A DNA stretch of 54,855 nt from Tychonema sp. LEGE 06208 (GTDB lineage Bacteria > Cyanobacteriota > Cyanobacteriia > Cyanobacteriales > Microcoleaceae), in contig NZ_JADEWT010000032.1 in the NCBI RefSeq assembly GCF_015207505.1, positions 1-54,855 on the forward strand. The letters are read 5' to 3'. Shown piece by piece: positions 25,306 to 34,929 of the stretch (positions are counted from its first letter, which is position 1; every line of letters begins with the position of its first letter). Below the pieces are notes generated by a model. The model saw only the letters and a list, made by a program, of their open reading frames with translations, did not search any database and was not told the origin of the DNA. The position numbers and the translations under genes were made by a program.

Positions 25306-26181
25306 ATGTTCTTAGTAACCGGAGCAACAGGCGCCCTAGGCCGCCGAATAGTACGAGAAATCAGACAGCAAGACAAGCCTGTCCGCGCCTTTGTTCGCCT
25401 CGCCTCTCGCTACTCGGAACTAGAAAATCGAGGAGCAGATATTTTTATCGGCGACTTGAAACAAGACAAAGATATTAAAAAAGCCTGCCAAGGAGTCCAG
25501 TACATCATCAGCACCCACGGCACCGGTGGCGACGTTCAAGCAGTACACTACCGCGCCAACATAGAACTTATCGACTGCGCCAAAGAAGCCGGAGTTGAGC
25601 ATTTTGTCTTTATTTCTGTACTGGGAGTCGATCGCGGATACGAAGATTCCGCAGTATTCAAAGCCAAACGAGAAGTCGAAAAATACCTGCAAAACAGCGG
25701 ATTAAACTATACCATTTTGCGGCCCGCCGGTTTTGCTTCCAGCCTGCTGCCACTCGCCGAAAGATTTCGAGAAACCGGACTTTACCTGCTGATTGGCGAC
25801 GCCAAAAACCGCACCTCAGTTGTCAGTACCGACGACTTAGCAAAAATTGCCGTAAACTCGGCAACAGTCGAAGGCGCGCGCAACCAAATTTTAGCAGTCG
25901 GCGGCCCCGATGTTCTGAGCAGAGACGACATTGCCCGGATTTTCGGACGCTTGTTCAATCGTGAACCTGTGGTAATTAATCCCCCCTTGGTTGTGTTTGA
26001 CGGCTTGCGAAATGTCTTGGGTTTGTTGAATCCTCAAGCTCAAAAAAGCTTAGGAACTTTGCGGGTATTGTTGGGTAACGAGTTTTTCTGCACTCCCGAA
26101 GAAGTGCAAAATTTGGAGTCTATCTACAACATGAGAATGGAATCCCTAGAAAGCTTTTTGCGGCGCAATTTAAGCGTTTAA
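25306..26181 (+). CDS. NAD(P)-binding NmrA/Ycf39-like atypical SDR protein
   Basis: A 291-residue atypical short-chain dehydrogenase. It begins with the dinucleotide motif VTGATGALGRRIV (4-16), followed by VRAFVRLASR, the GDLKQDKDI acidic turn, VEHFVFISVLGV, and YTILRPAGFASSLLP. Relatives include Ycf39 (photosystem II assembly) and isoflavone reductase-like proteins; which one applies is not clear. The frame is open 30 codons further upstream through the repeat, but the ATG at 25306 gives the family start. Confidence 0.82.
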   Translation: MFLVTGATGALGRRIVREIRQQDKPVRAFVRLASRYSELENRGADIFIGDLKQDKDIKKACQGVQYIISTHGTGGDVQAVHYRANIELIDCAKEAGVEHFVFISVLGVDRGYEDSAVFKAKREVEKYLQNSGLNYTILRPAGFASSLLPLAERFRETGLYLLIGDAKNRTSVVSTDDLAKIAVNSATVEGARNQILAVGGPDVLSRDDIARIFGRLFNREPVVINPPLVVFDGLRNVLGLLNPQAQKSLGTLRVLLGNEFFCTPEEVQNLESIYNMRMESLESFLRRNLSV

Positions 26182-26323
26182 TATTTTCTAATTTTCTGGC
26201 TTTCTCGTTACCAGGCTCTGCCTGATAATGAATATCTAGAGGCTCTGTTTGGAAATTTGATCGTTTTGCTGGAGACCGATCCAGATGCTCTGCCGGGGTA
26301 CCAATAAGCCATAGAATACCATT

Positions 26324-27481
26324 TTAAACGGACAGAGAAACAGGTTCAGCACCACCAATATATTTGGTAACTGCGATGGGTGGAGAACAAGGCTTAGCAA
26401 TCAAAAAACCTTGAACAAAATCTGCTCCCCGCTGTCGCACCCACTCTAACTCCTCCACAGTTTCCACACCTTCAGCAACAGTTTTAATCTGTAATTGAGC
26501 GGCAACTTCTAACATTTTTTCAGTAATTAGTGCCTTATAAAAATCTTGATGAACGTTGCGAATTAATTGCATATCCAACTTTAGAAAATCCGGTCGCAAC
26601 TGGTGCATCAAATTTAAATTAGAAGAACCGCTACCAAAATCGTCCAAGGCAATTAAAAATCCCGCTTCTCGGTAAAAACTCAGAATTTTAATCAAGTGAT
26701 CCATATCGGGAGGGTGCTGAGATTCCGCTACTTCAAAAACAATATTGCTGTGAGGAATTCCCGATTCATCAATAGCCTGCACCGTCATTCGCAGGCACGT
26801 AGCGGGATCGTAAACAGCAGTCGGAGAGAAATTAATAAAAAGTAGTTCTTCGATCTCGTGTACCTTGGCTTCGCGAATAGCGCGTGTCCGGGCTAAAGCA
26901 TCTAGTTGAAAAATTATACCTGCTGATTCAGCTTGACCAAAAATCCGACCTGGAGGAATTAAGTTTCCTTGCTCGTCAATACCTCGGAGTAGCGCTTCGT
27001 GGGCAAAAATCTTAGAAGTATCTGAGGTATAAACAATGGGCTGAAAATGTGTAGTAATGCGTTCTTCGTACAATAAATCTAACAGCCAATCAGAATTGCT
27101 GAAGTTAATAAAAGAGTCTAAGGAAGTGCTGCGATAAAAATCGCTAAATTGTGGCTGCTCAACTTCCCGCATCCACAAAACTTTTGTTTCTTTCAATTCT
27201 TGATTTGTCAACACCGAGGCTGCTAGGGCACAAAACTTTTCTTTTGCTATTCCCTCCAGGGTAATGTACAAACACTTGCTCTCCTCTAAAAGCTGGAATT
27301 CAAGTTTTGTCTCCCTCAGTGCAGAAATAACCTTGCTCAGCGTGTGCGACACTGGAAACCACAGGTATAAGCCTCCGCGACCCTCTATTTTTTGGGGTAC
27401 TGTTTCGCAGCGAGAACAGGAGCCGAAGGCTTTGCCACTTCTTTGCACTAGAATATCCTCCGATTTTTGGATAAATTTCAC
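26324..27481 (-). CDS. EAL-domain cyclic-di-GMP phosphodiesterase
   Basis: A 385-residue protein whose C-terminal 245 residues are a complete EAL domain that hydrolyses cyclic di-GMP. Key residues are present: HEALLRG (Glu162), FINFSP (Asn217), FEVAES (Glu250), DDFGSG (Asp280, Asp281), Lys301, VAEGVE (Glu337) and Gln357. The N-terminal ~130 residues are unrecognised, with CSRCE near 22-26 that could bind metal. There is no GGDEF domain and no membrane segment, so it is likely a cytosolic enzyme with an unknown input domain. Confidence 0.88.
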   Translation of the reverse strand: MKFIQKSEDILVQRSGKAFGSCSRCETVPQKIEGRGGLYLWFPVSHTLSKVISALRETKLEFQLLEESKCLYITLEGIAKEKFCALAASVLTNQELKETKVLWMREVEQPQFSDFYRSTSLDSFINFSNSDWLLDLLYEERITTHFQPIVYTSDTSKIFAHEALLRGIDEQGNLIPPGRIFGQAESAGIIFQLDALARTRAIREAKVHEIEELLFINFSPTAVYDPATCLRMTVQAIDESGIPHSNIVFEVAESQHPPDMDHLIKILSFYREAGFLIALDDFGSGSSNLNLMHQLRPDFLKLDMQLIRNVHQDFYKALITEKMLEVAAQLQIKTVAEGVETVEELEWVRQRGADFVQGFLIAKPCSPPIAVTKYIGGAEPVSLSV

Positions 27482-27897
27482 AATTAATATAATATTGGTT
27501 ACAATTGTAAGCCTATTCAGCTATTAATATATCTACCTCAAGGTGTAAATATTGATTAAGAAATCGTTAAGAATTACTCTGGCAGTGTTTTTACTTGCCT
27601 CTGGTTTCAAACCTTGGTAAAATTTCTCAGCATCGATCGAGTACATACAATCAAACACAGTCTCGAATCTCAACAAAGAGAGAATATTCAGACTTGCTCT
27701 CTACTGTCTACTGCTGCTCTGATTCTTGACACATTATTCTCTACATTGCTTGGCAAAAATAACCGTTACAGTTGATTTTTAGAGTCAAGAGGGATGAACA
27801 GCCCGATCGACAATTTCAGCTCACTACAAGTATAGACAGCCGGACGATCGCCCGAAACAAACTTACTGGCTGCAGAATATCAAATTTAATTTTAAAA
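27482..27897. other. Gene-free spacer upstream of the EAL gene
   Basis: About 415 bp between the EAL gene start and the tRNA. It is AT-rich near 27482-27620 and presumably holds the minus-strand promoter, but I see no clear box pair, repeat or reading frame. Confidence 0.5.
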
Positions 27898-27971
27898 TCG
27901 GGATGACAGGATTTGAACCTGCGACCCCCTCGTCCCGAACGAGGTGCGCTACCAAGCTGCGCTACATCCCG
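27898..27971 (-). tRNA. tRNA-Pro (anticodon CGG)
   Basis: On the minus strand the 5' arm CGGGATG pairs with CATCCCG at the 3' end (27899-27905). The D-loop contains AGCTTGGTAGCGC, the anticodon stem CCTCG/CGAGG encloses TTCGGGA with anticodon CGG, and the T-arm has GGTTCAAATCC. The discriminator base is A, and CCA is not encoded. Confidence 0.95.
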
Positions 27972-28006
27972 AATTTAGTCACTATATTTTACGATATCAC
28001 ATTCAA

Positions 28007-28034
28007 TTCCAAATTCACCAAGCTCGTATATAAT
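28007..28034 (+). promoter_or_regulatory. Probable promoter of lipA
   Basis: A consensus -10 TATAAT lies at 28029-28034, with TTCCAA at 28007-28012 as a weak -35 at 16 bp spacing. It is 34 bp before the GTG start of lipA, leaving a short leader. Confidence 0.45.
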
Positions 28035-28067
28035 GATTTGTAAAACACTACTCAGGCGGAGACAGGC

Positions 28068-28937
28068 GTGACAGTTAAGCCCCAGTGGTTGCGAGTTAAA
28101 GCCCCCCAGTGGGAGCGCGTCGGCAACGTCAAAGAAATTTTGCGGGATTTATCCCTGAATACGGTTTGCGAAGAGGCGTCGTGCCCCAACATTGGGGAAT
28201 GCTTCAACGCGGGTACTGCGACATTTTTGATTATGGGCCCGGCTTGCACCCGCGCCTGTCCTTACTGCGATATCGATTTTGAGAAAAAGCCCCAAGCTTT
28301 AGATCCGACGGAACCCGAAAGATTGGCGCAAGCTGTGCAGCGGCTAAAACTGAATCACGTTGTGATTACTTCTGTAAACCGGGACGATTTGCCGGATGGG
28401 GGCGCGTCTGTGTTTGTCGAGTGCATTCAAGCGGTGCGATCGACAATGCCCGATACAACCATAGAAGTTTTGATTCCCGACTTGTGCGGCAATTGGCAAG
28501 CTTTAGAAATTATTCTCGCAGCCCGCCCCGATGTACTCAACCACAATACCGAAACTGTAAAGCGACTTTACCGGAAAGTGCGGCCGCAAGGAAAGTACGA
28601 TCGCACGCTGGAACTTTTACAGCGCAGCCGCCAAATCGCACCGGGGGTTTACACCAAATCCGGCATCATGGTGGGACTGGGAGAAACAGACAGCGAAATT
28701 CGGGAGGCGATGCAGGACTTGCGGGCTGTCGGCTGCGATATTTTGACAGTTGGACAGTACCTGCAACCGACTCAAAAGCACTTGAATGTAGAAAGTTTTG
28801 TGCCGCCCGAACAGTTTGATGCTTGGAGAGAGTTTGGCGAATCTTTGGGATTCTTGCAAGTTGTTGCTTCTCCCTTAACTCGCAGTTCGTATCACGCCGA
28901 ACAGGTGAAGGAGTTGATGAAACTTTACCCGCGCTAG
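28068..28937 (+). CDS. lipA: Lipoyl synthase
   Basis: A 289-residue radical-SAM enzyme that inserts two sulfurs into octanoyl groups of lipoate-dependent proteins. The auxiliary iron-sulfur cluster cysteines are Cys34, Cys39 and Cys45 ([12 protein letters not shown]) and the radical-SAM set is Cys60, Cys64 and Cys67 (CTRACPYC). The C-terminal RSSYHA motif supplies the serine ligand. It starts at GTG with GGAG six bases upstream. Cyanobacteria often have two lipoyl synthases; this seems a full-length canonical copy. Confidence 0.96.
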   Translation: MTVKPQWLRVKAPQWERVGNVKEILRDLSLNTVCEEASCPNIGECFNAGTATFLIMGPACTRACPYCDIDFEKKPQALDPTEPERLAQAVQRLKLNHVVITSVNRDDLPDGGASVFVECIQAVRSTMPDTTIEVLIPDLCGNWQALEIILAARPDVLNHNTETVKRLYRKVRPQGKYDRTLELLQRSRQIAPGVYTKSGIMVGLGETDSEIREAMQDLRAVGCDILTVGQYLQPTQKHLNVESFVPPEQFDAWREFGESLGFLQVVASPLTRSSYHAEQVKELMKLYPR

Positions 28938-29848
28938 CAATTTAAACTCGCGGTGCACTGGCGATCGATCGGGCGCTAGCTCATATCATGTGCGATCGAT
29001 TACCATCAAAAAAGGGTTTGTAGTGCGGACTAAATTCCGCAGTCTGAGAACAAACTGAAGTCCGCACGCGCGCTCCAAGAGTGCGTGCGGTTAATCTAGT
29101 GCACGCCGTATCAAACCCGATCGACCTCCGGTAACAGCAGGAACAACCAGCCCTTTCCGTCCAAGCGCGAGTGCAAAAAACTCGGTTTCCGATGCCGTTT
29201 CTCTTGGGTGAGGTTGAACCAGAAGCCACAGCCAACACCAAAATAATTATCGGCTGCTGTTTCCTCAAAAAAAGCGATTCCGGCAAAAAACCTCGATCGA
29301 TCGAGTTTTTTCCTCAAATTATCAGTTTAAATCCTAAATTTTTGTCGGGAAACCCGGTTTTTTCGTCAGTCGCAACTCGGTATTGAAAATAAGATCAACT
29401 CTGAACCTCATATTCTGCAAGAGATTAAACTTCCATCCACAGCAGGTATTTAGTCGATCGCGCCGAGTTATATAAAGTTTTATTAAAAAAATCCTTAATT
29501 TTCCGAAGTGATCGGGAACCAGGTTATTGGTGATGAAGATTAACTTAACTTCTGACGAACGTCACTTGTTTTTAGCCTGTCACTATCTATACTAGCTATA
29601 CAAACAAAGAAGTACAACGCACTTTTCTGGCCTTCAACCTGTTACATCAGAAAGTTCTTAGGGTTTTCCTGAATCTTTGTAAAAGAAGTGGGGCTGCCAA
29701 AGTTCGATCGAACAACAGCAAAAAAAGTCACGAAAGTTAGTAAAGAAACAAACAGCGGTGATGGTTCGTCTTAATAAAGCGGGCCTCATAATTATAAATA
29801 ACCGCTAAGCGTAGCATCTTTTCACCCGGAGCAACTGAGAAAATCACT
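28938..29848. other. Long intergenic region before sigC
   Basis: About 910 bp. It includes a palindromic element with GTAGTGCGGACT near 29020-29072 and a GGAAACCCGGTTT arm near 29345. The 29450-29820 part is the expected sigC promoter and leader, but I cannot assign boxes with confidence. No credible gene is seen. Confidence 0.55.
29018..29072. repeat. GTAGTGCGGACT-family palindromic element
   Basis: TTTGTAGTGCGGACT at the left and AGTCCGCAC at the right are inverted. Related elements occur at 33970-34030, 37220-37280 and 46500-46558, so it is a dispersed family with a conserved GTAGTG..GGACT / AGTCC..CACTAC plan. Confidence 0.7.
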
Positions 29849-31117
29849 ATGCCAGCCACCTCTTTTTACGCTGAAGCTGAATTCGACGAACAACTGCAAG
29901 TCAATCCATTGCAAGATGTAGATGTGTTGGATGAAGATGCTGAAGAAGCTGGGGACGAACTCATCGACCAACGCGCAGCAGAGATTGAGGATGCAGAGAC
30001 AGCATCCAAATTGCAAAAAAATGCCAGCCGCCGCACTACGGATTTAGTGCGCCTTTACTTACAAGAAATCGGTCGCGTTCGTCTCTTAGGTAGAGACGAA
30101 GAAGTCTCTGAAGCTCAAAAAGTTCAGCGCTATATCAAACTACTGGAATTACGCAGTACCGTCGCCTCTCAGGAAGAAGGGCTAATTGGGCGCTTCGTTC
30201 ATGTAATAGAGGTGCGCGATCGCCTGTCCGCACAGTTGGGACACAAGCCTTCCCTGGAACGCTGGGCATTAACAGCAGGTGTAGGCGACGTGCCAGAACT
30301 AAAACGAATTATGTCCGAAGGCAAGCGCCATTGGGCAGAATTAGCAGAGATGACTGTCGAGGAGATAGAAAGAATTCAAGCTGAAGGCATCGAAGCAAAA
30401 GACCACATGATTAAGGCGAACCTGCGCCTAGTTGTTTCGGTAGCGAAAAAATATCAAAATCGCGGTTTAGAGTTGCTAGATTTAATACAAGAAGGTACTC
30501 TCGGATTGGAGCGAGCCGTCGAAAAATTCGACCCGACGCGGGGCTATCGGTTTAGCACCTATGCCTACTGGTGGATTCGGCAGGGAATTACGCGGGCGAT
30601 AGCTACTCAAAGCCGCACCATCCGCCTCCCCGTTCACATCACCGAAAAACTTAACAAAATCAAAAAAGCCCAGCGCAAAATTTCTCAAGAAAAAGGTCGG
30701 ACAGCTACCATCGAAGATATCGCGATCGAGCTGGAAATGACACCATCCCAAGTCCGAGAAGTTTTGTTGCGAGTCCCGCGCTCTGTTTCTCTGGAAACTA
30801 AAGTGGGCAACGAAAAAGATACAGAATTGGGCGACTTGCTCGAAACCGACAGCATCTCCCCAGAAGAAATGCTGATGCGAGAAGCTCTGCACCGCGACTT
30901 GCAGCAACTTTTGGCAGATTTGACCAGCCGCGAACGAGATGTAATTCTGATGCGCTTTGGTTTGGGCGACGGACACCCCTACTCTCTGGCAGAAATCGGT
31001 CGTGCTCTCGACTTGTCCCGCGAGCGAGTCCGTCAAATAGAAGCTAAAGCGTTGCAAAAACTCCGTCAACCAAAGCGCCGCAACCGCGTCCGTGATTATC
31101 TGGAGTCTCTCAATTAA
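29849..31117 (+). CDS. sigC: Group 2 sigma-70 factor, SigC-type
   Basis: A 422-residue sigma factor. Region 1.2/2 has STDLVRLY-like RRTTDLVRLYLQEIGRVRLL, region 2.3-2.4 has YRFSTYAYWWIRQGITRAIA, region 3 LPVHITEKLNKIKKAQR, and region 4.2 YSLAEIGRALDLSRERVRQI. The opening MPATSFYAEAEF and the LLGRDEEVSEAQKVQRY block match the SigC subgroup of cyanobacteria, not the primary SigA. It would redirect RNA polymerase under nutrient or growth-phase stress. Its leader region is unusually long. Confidence 0.88.
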   Translation: MPATSFYAEAEFDEQLQVNPLQDVDVLDEDAEEAGDELIDQRAAEIEDAETASKLQKNASRRTTDLVRLYLQEIGRVRLLGRDEEVSEAQKVQRYIKLLELRSTVASQEEGLIGRFVHVIEVRDRLSAQLGHKPSLERWALTAGVGDVPELKRIMSEGKRHWAELAEMTVEEIERIQAEGIEAKDHMIKANLRLVVSVAKKYQNRGLELLDLIQEGTLGLERAVEKFDPTRGYRFSTYAYWWIRQGITRAIATQSRTIRLPVHITEKLNKIKKAQRKISQEKGRTATIEDIAIELEMTPSQVREVLLRVPRSVSLETKVGNEKDTELGDLLETDSISPEEMLMREALHRDLQQLLADLTSRERDVILMRFGLGDGHPYSLAEIGRALDLSRERVRQIEAKALQKLRQPKRRNRVRDYLESLN

Positions 31118-31299
31118 ATTAATGGGCGTGCATCTACTGTCGGTTTCTGAATCTAGATAGAAGACGGAAAGCAGAAGTATTGATTTCTACTTCTCAAGGA
31201 TTTCTATGTCTTCTGTCTGGGGCTTTCGGGCCTATTTGCCATCGAAAAATATCAAAAAATAAATTTTTTCCTCAACCTTTTTTCAATAAGCTCGGATAT

Positions 31300-31329
31300 T
31301 TGCACAATATCTCGATCGTTGTGTATGAT
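31300..31329 (+). promoter_or_regulatory. Probable promoter of the Fur-family gene
   Basis: TTGCAC (31300-31305) and TATGAT (31324-31329) are separated by 18 bp and lie 34 bp before the ATG. GAGAGGG is the ribosome binding site. The AT-rich surroundings could hold a Fur box, but I see no convincing one. Confidence 0.5.
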
Positions 31330-31362
31330 TGTCAATAGGCAGACTTTCTTGAGAGGGTCATA

Positions 31363-31890
31363 ATGGCACTTTACACCGCGTCTTCATTCAAATCCGAACT
31401 CAATGACAAAGGCTGGCGGATGACTCCCCAACGGGAAACCATCTTGCACGTTTTTCAAAACCTCCCCAAAGGCAATCACCTGAGTGCCGAGGATTTGTAC
31501 ACTTTGTTAAAAAATCGCGGAGAAAACATTAGCTTGTCCACCATTTACCGAACTTTAAAGTTAATGGCAAGGATGAGCCTACTCCGGGAACTCGAACTAG
31601 CAGAAGGTCACAAACATTATGAAATAAATCAGCCTTATCCGCACCACCACCACCACTTAGTCTGCGTTCAGTGCAACAGAACGATCGAATTTAACAACGA
31701 TTCGATTTTGAAAACAGGTATGAAGCAAGCTGAAAAGTCTGGATTGCACCTGCTAGACTGCCAGCTAACTATTCATACGGTGTGTCACGAAGCTTTGCGG
31801 ATGGGATGGCCGTCTTTGGTTTCGAGCAATTGGTCTTGTCCGAAGTCGATCGCCGAAAACGGCCACAACGTTCTGGAGTCAATCGAGTGA
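31363..31890 (+). CDS. furA: Ferric uptake regulator, FurA-like
   Basis: A 175-residue Fur protein, the iron-responsive repressor. The DNA-binding helix SLSTIYRTLKLMARM and the metal region ELAEGHKHYEINQPYPHHHHH (near 79-98) are nearly those of cyanobacterial FurA. The zinc/redox CVQC motif is Cys101-Cys104. After LTIHTVC the C-terminus is HEALRMGWPSLVSSNWSC.. and about 30 residues longer than the CxxC tail I remember for heterocystous FurA; Cys133, Cys141 and Cys159 are the remaining cysteines. That comparison is from memory and should be checked. Confidence 0.87.
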   Translation: MALYTASSFKSELNDKGWRMTPQRETILHVFQNLPKGNHLSAEDLYTLLKNRGENISLSTIYRTLKLMARMSLLRELELAEGHKHYEINQPYPHHHHHLVCVQCNRTIEFNNDSILKTGMKQAEKSGLHLLDCQLTIHTVCHEALRMGWPSLVSSNWSCPKSIAENGHNVLESIE

Positions 31891-31945
31891 AGGTACACTA
31901 TTTTCGCGTTTCAAGTACAGATTGTTACAATAATTAACAAAAAAA

Positions 31946-31986
31946 CGGCGCAAGTGCGATCGCAGTTACGCCGAAACCGGTTTTTT
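31946..31986 (+). terminator. HIP1-centred terminator after furA
   Basis: CGGCG (31946-31950) pairs with CGCCG (31969-31973) around the palindrome TGCGATCGCA, and a T-run follows at 31981-31986. A HIP1 site thus forms part of the hairpin. The rest of 31891-32202 shows no gene. Confidence 0.6.
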
Positions 31987-32202
31987 AAGGAAAATACATC
32001 ATTTGACGAATGACTCGGAAGTTAGAAACCCGATTTGTTTGATGTAGCGCCCGCAAGTCCCTAAAAAGTTTGTCAACAAATCGTCACTGCTAACGCCGTA
32101 ACTGCGCTGATCTCGATCGAGGGCATATCTCGTCTGAGCATCCAAAACTCCGCTGACGGAACCCCTGTAAAAGCCGAAGTCTTGCAGTCGCCTTTGTCAG
32201 TA

Positions 32203-33642
32203 TTAAATGCTCGATCGACGAGAATTAACAGTGCTGCTAATCGGAACAGCAGGAACAGGCAACCTCCGAGCCAATCTGTTTTGAATTTCGGTCAAAGTTG
32301 CCGGAGTGGCAATACCCGTCGCCGGAGACAAATTGCGTTCCTGCTGAAACGACAGCACCGCCCATTCAGTCTCGGCTCCAAATACTCCGTTCATCGGGCC
32401 GGGATTTTTGCCAAGACTTCTGAGCGCTGATTGAAGCTGTAGCACCGCAGGCCCTCTATCACCCCGCCGGATACCCCTTGCGACTGGCTGCTGCGCCTTT
32501 GCTGCCTGCCTGTGGCCTAGTCGCAAAGCCGATCGAGTGCTGCGATCCACCCGACCAGTCCCGAACATCCCGCTATCTTTCTGAAACCGGATCAAAGCTA
32601 TCTGAGTTGGTCGATCGAACCAACCGTGAATCTGGCTCCTGTAATAACCCAATTGTTGCAGCCGCCGCTGCACAAATTCAACTTCTCGGCCTGTGTCGCC
32701 CAACTCCAGAAAATCTCCAGCATTACTCTGCTCGTCATTTTCTCCAGGATATAAGGTAATTTGATTAGACCTCATCTCGGCATCGATAGCAGTCAAAGTT
32801 GCCGTGTCAGCGCAGCCGTCAGAAACCAAATTATAATCTTGCTGAAAACGAGTCACAGCGTAAAGAGTGCGCTCGCGAAACTTGCCGTCAACGTCGCCTT
32901 CAAAATAACCCAAAGCTTTTAACTGCCGCTGGATCAAGTCTACCGTCGCCCCTCTGTCCCCGAAGCGCAGTCCCTTGCAACCGCCATTTCCCGAAATATT
33001 CCCCCCAGGCGTAGCGGGCGGAATCTGCCCGATGGAGCCAAACAGCAAAGCTAAAGTTTGCCGGTCAGCAACTCCAGTCACCTGCAGCCCATTAATTCGC
33101 TGGAAATATCTCACCGCACGGACAGTAACTTCGCGAAAATTTCCTGTGGGATGAGCGTTGAAGTAGCCTAGCTGCTGCAACCTGCGCTGGAGGGCCGAAA
33201 CCTCTGCACCGGTGTCTCCAAAACTGAGTTCGGTATAGCTATAGTTTGTATAAGTAGTTTTAAAAGGTCGATCGTCCTGGGCTAAACTGTTGAGAGCGAT
33301 CGCTGTAGCTCGATCGGGCCGGCCAGTCAGCGACAATTGATAGTCTCGTTGAAAGTTAGTCAGAGCTTGTCTAGTTACCGGGCCTAGCTGACCGGTGGAA
33401 GATCGGGGAAAATAACCGAGATCCCGCAACCGGTCTTGAACAGAGCGCACATCTGGACTAACAGGATCTATTTGAGCAAAAGCCGAACCGGCCGCGCTCA
33501 AAACCGACAGCATCAAGGCCAGAGACAGCAAACGGACATAAGTATGAGTCGATCGATTTTGCCACTTTGGCCCATCAACAATTTTCGACTCTGCGGGTGC
33601 TTCGCAAACAAGAGCAAGTTCGAGGTAGGCTAGGGATTCCAT
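32203..33642 (-). CDS. Secreted protein with five peptidoglycan-binding repeats
   Basis: A 479-residue protein. After a conserved-looking N-terminal extension (MESLAYLELALVCEAPAE) comes a signal peptide or anchor (LLSLALMLSVLSAAGSAFAQ). Five PG_binding_1 repeats follow; each has a V..VQ/LQ..L..LGY start, a G.F/G.L centre and an A..FQ strand-helix end (e.g. LQQLGYYRSQIHGWFDRPTQ). No catalytic domain is present. It probably binds peptidoglycan in the periplasm. Monocistronic; the function of the pre-signal extension is unknown. Confidence 0.88.
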   Translation of the reverse strand: MESLAYLELALVCEAPAESKIVDGPKWQNRSTHTYVRLLSLALMLSVLSAAGSAFAQIDPVSPDVRSVQDRLRDLGYFPRSSTGQLGPVTRQALTNFQRDYQLSLTGRPDRATAIALNSLAQDDRPFKTTYTNYSYTELSFGDTGAEVSALQRRLQQLGYFNAHPTGNFREVTVRAVRYFQRINGLQVTGVADRQTLALLFGSIGQIPPATPGGNISGNGGCKGLRFGDRGATVDLIQRQLKALGYFEGDVDGKFRERTLYAVTRFQQDYNLVSDGCADTATLTAIDAEMRSNQITLYPGENDEQSNAGDFLELGDTGREVEFVQRRLQQLGYYRSQIHGWFDRPTQIALIRFQKDSGMFGTGRVDRSTRSALRLGHRQAAKAQQPVARGIRRGDRGPAVLQLQSALRSLGKNPGPMNGVFGAETEWAVLSFQQERNLSPATGIATPATLTEIQNRLARRLPVPAVPISSTVNSRRSSI

Positions 33643-33969
33643 AAATTTTTACTGTTAAATTGTGGCTGTGGTGTACGAGCAAACTCAAACTGAGCTTTGG
33701 ATTGCTGCGATTCTATCAAGACTGAGTTTTACCTGTTCGCGCGAAGCAACCCTGTTTGTCTAAAAAAATTGCCTTCAAAAATAATTACAGGTAACAACCA
33801 AGATAGCATCGCTGTTTGTACTGACGCGAGTGTCAGGCAAAAAGTTTGCAGCCACATCTTAACCTCGATCGCCAAAAATGATAAATTTTTGGGTCAGTCC
33901 TGACATACTGCCAAGAATACGGTTTATGCCTCTATCACCGATTGGATTGACAGCACAGGCGCGGTTAAG

Positions 33970-34030
33970 GTTCGTAGTGCTCTCCTTGCATACGCTCCAT
34001 GAAAACAAACTAAAGTCCGCACTACGAAAA
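33970..34030. repeat. GTAGTG-family palindromic element
   Basis: CGTAGTGC (33973-33980) and GCACTACG (34019-34026) are inverted, with AAAGTCCGC inside the right arm. It belongs to the dispersed family listed at 29018. Confidence 0.7.
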
Positions 34031-34124
34031 GTTTGTCTTGCGGTCATCGACCGGAAACGATGTTATGGGTATTTTTGACTAAATTTTTATTTTTGATTGA
34101 GAAAAATATTATTTATTGAAGAAT

Positions 34125-34177
34125 CGATCCAATATCCCACCCTTGCTGGTTGCAAATAGGGGTGGGATCTTGGATCG
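34125..34177. terminator. 18-bp inverted repeat, strong hairpin
   Basis: CGATCCAATATCCCACCC at 34125-34142 pairs with 34160-34177 at 17 of 18 positions around a 17-base loop. It lies about 90 bp downstream of the small membrane-protein gene on the minus strand and could end its transcript, but it lacks a T-run there and may instead be a repeat element. Confidence 0.6.
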
Positions 34178-34263
34178 AGTTTGATCTATTACAATCACAA
34201 AAACCAAATCAAAGGGACACAATATTATTGGTTAAATGTTCGTCTTAAAAATGGGACATTAAC

Positions 34264-34440
34264 TTAAATTAAGCCGAACCGATCGCAAATCAAAGCTACT
34301 CCCGCCGCAAAAACAGTAATTGCCAAAGCTACCAGCGGGTTTTGGCCTCTGCTGACTGCAAAAGAAGTGACCACCCCAGCTCCTAATGCCGCAGTTACAG
34401 CAGCAGTCGCCAAATCTCGATCGGGACGTTTGTCGTACAT
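34264..34440 (-). CDS. 58-residue membrane protein of unknown function
   Basis: A short but convincing reading frame: MYDKRPDRDLATAAVTAALG, then GAGVVTSFAVSRGQNPLVAL, ITVFAAGVALICDRFGLI. A charged N-terminus is followed by two hydrophobic segments, separated by SRGQNP, so it probably forms a membrane hairpin. Codon use matches neighbouring genes and HIP1-type GATCG sites fall in frame. I believe similar small proteins exist in other cyanobacteria but cannot name a family. Confidence 0.72.
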   Translation of the reverse strand: MYDKRPDRDLATAAVTAALGAGVVTSFAVSRGQNPLVALAITVFAAGVALICDRFGLI

Positions 34441-34929
34441 ATCTTTTATTTTTGGTAGCTATTAAGCTGAAAAGTTACCTCTTGGGATCAAAGCTATCAC
34501 TGTTGCTTCTGCCTAGGTCACAAATCCCTCAGTTTTGCAACTAAGCTTAAAATTTTGCTAAGTTTCTTAACATACTCTAATTAATTAGATAGCTTTTACT
34601 TATACAAAGCCTGGTCTGGGGGTGGGATTTTTGGTTAAAAAACCTTTGCGCTGCTTGGCTTTTATGTCAAATTGCTGATTTTGCTCGGACTCGCACCCAC
34701 AGTCTCAGAGTCTCTGATTGCCATCCCAAATATTGCAAATAAACTTTGCTTGACTTTTATAAATAAATGTGATATTGAATTTTAAAATCGGAGATTAAGA
34801 TGAGACTTCTTGCGTAGATTTTCGCTCTCGGAAACCCCAGCTATCAGGCCGATCGACGCTTTCTTAAGGCTGGTAATTTCCCGATCGCGGATCAGGGTTG
34901 TCGTGCAGGACTTGAGATCGGCTATTGTC
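34441..34929. other. Intergenic region without recognised features
   Basis: About 490 bp between two minus-strand genes. AT-rich sequence near 34540-34620 may hold the promoter of the 58-residue protein gene. No repeat or gene is evident. Confidence 0.5.

Larger units (their letters stand above)
33643..34263. other. Intergenic region with palindromic elements
   Basis: About 620 bp without a credible gene. It contains a GTAGTG-family element (33970-34030) and a long inverted repeat at 34125-34177. Confidence 0.55.

Noticed and set aside
30482-31069. 195-aa frame opposite sigC
   Set aside because: Antisense shadow of conserved sigma regions; no start signals.
29849-31117. Primary sigma factor SigA
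   Set aside because: The N-terminus and the LLGRDEEVSEAQKVQRY block fit the SigC subgroup better.
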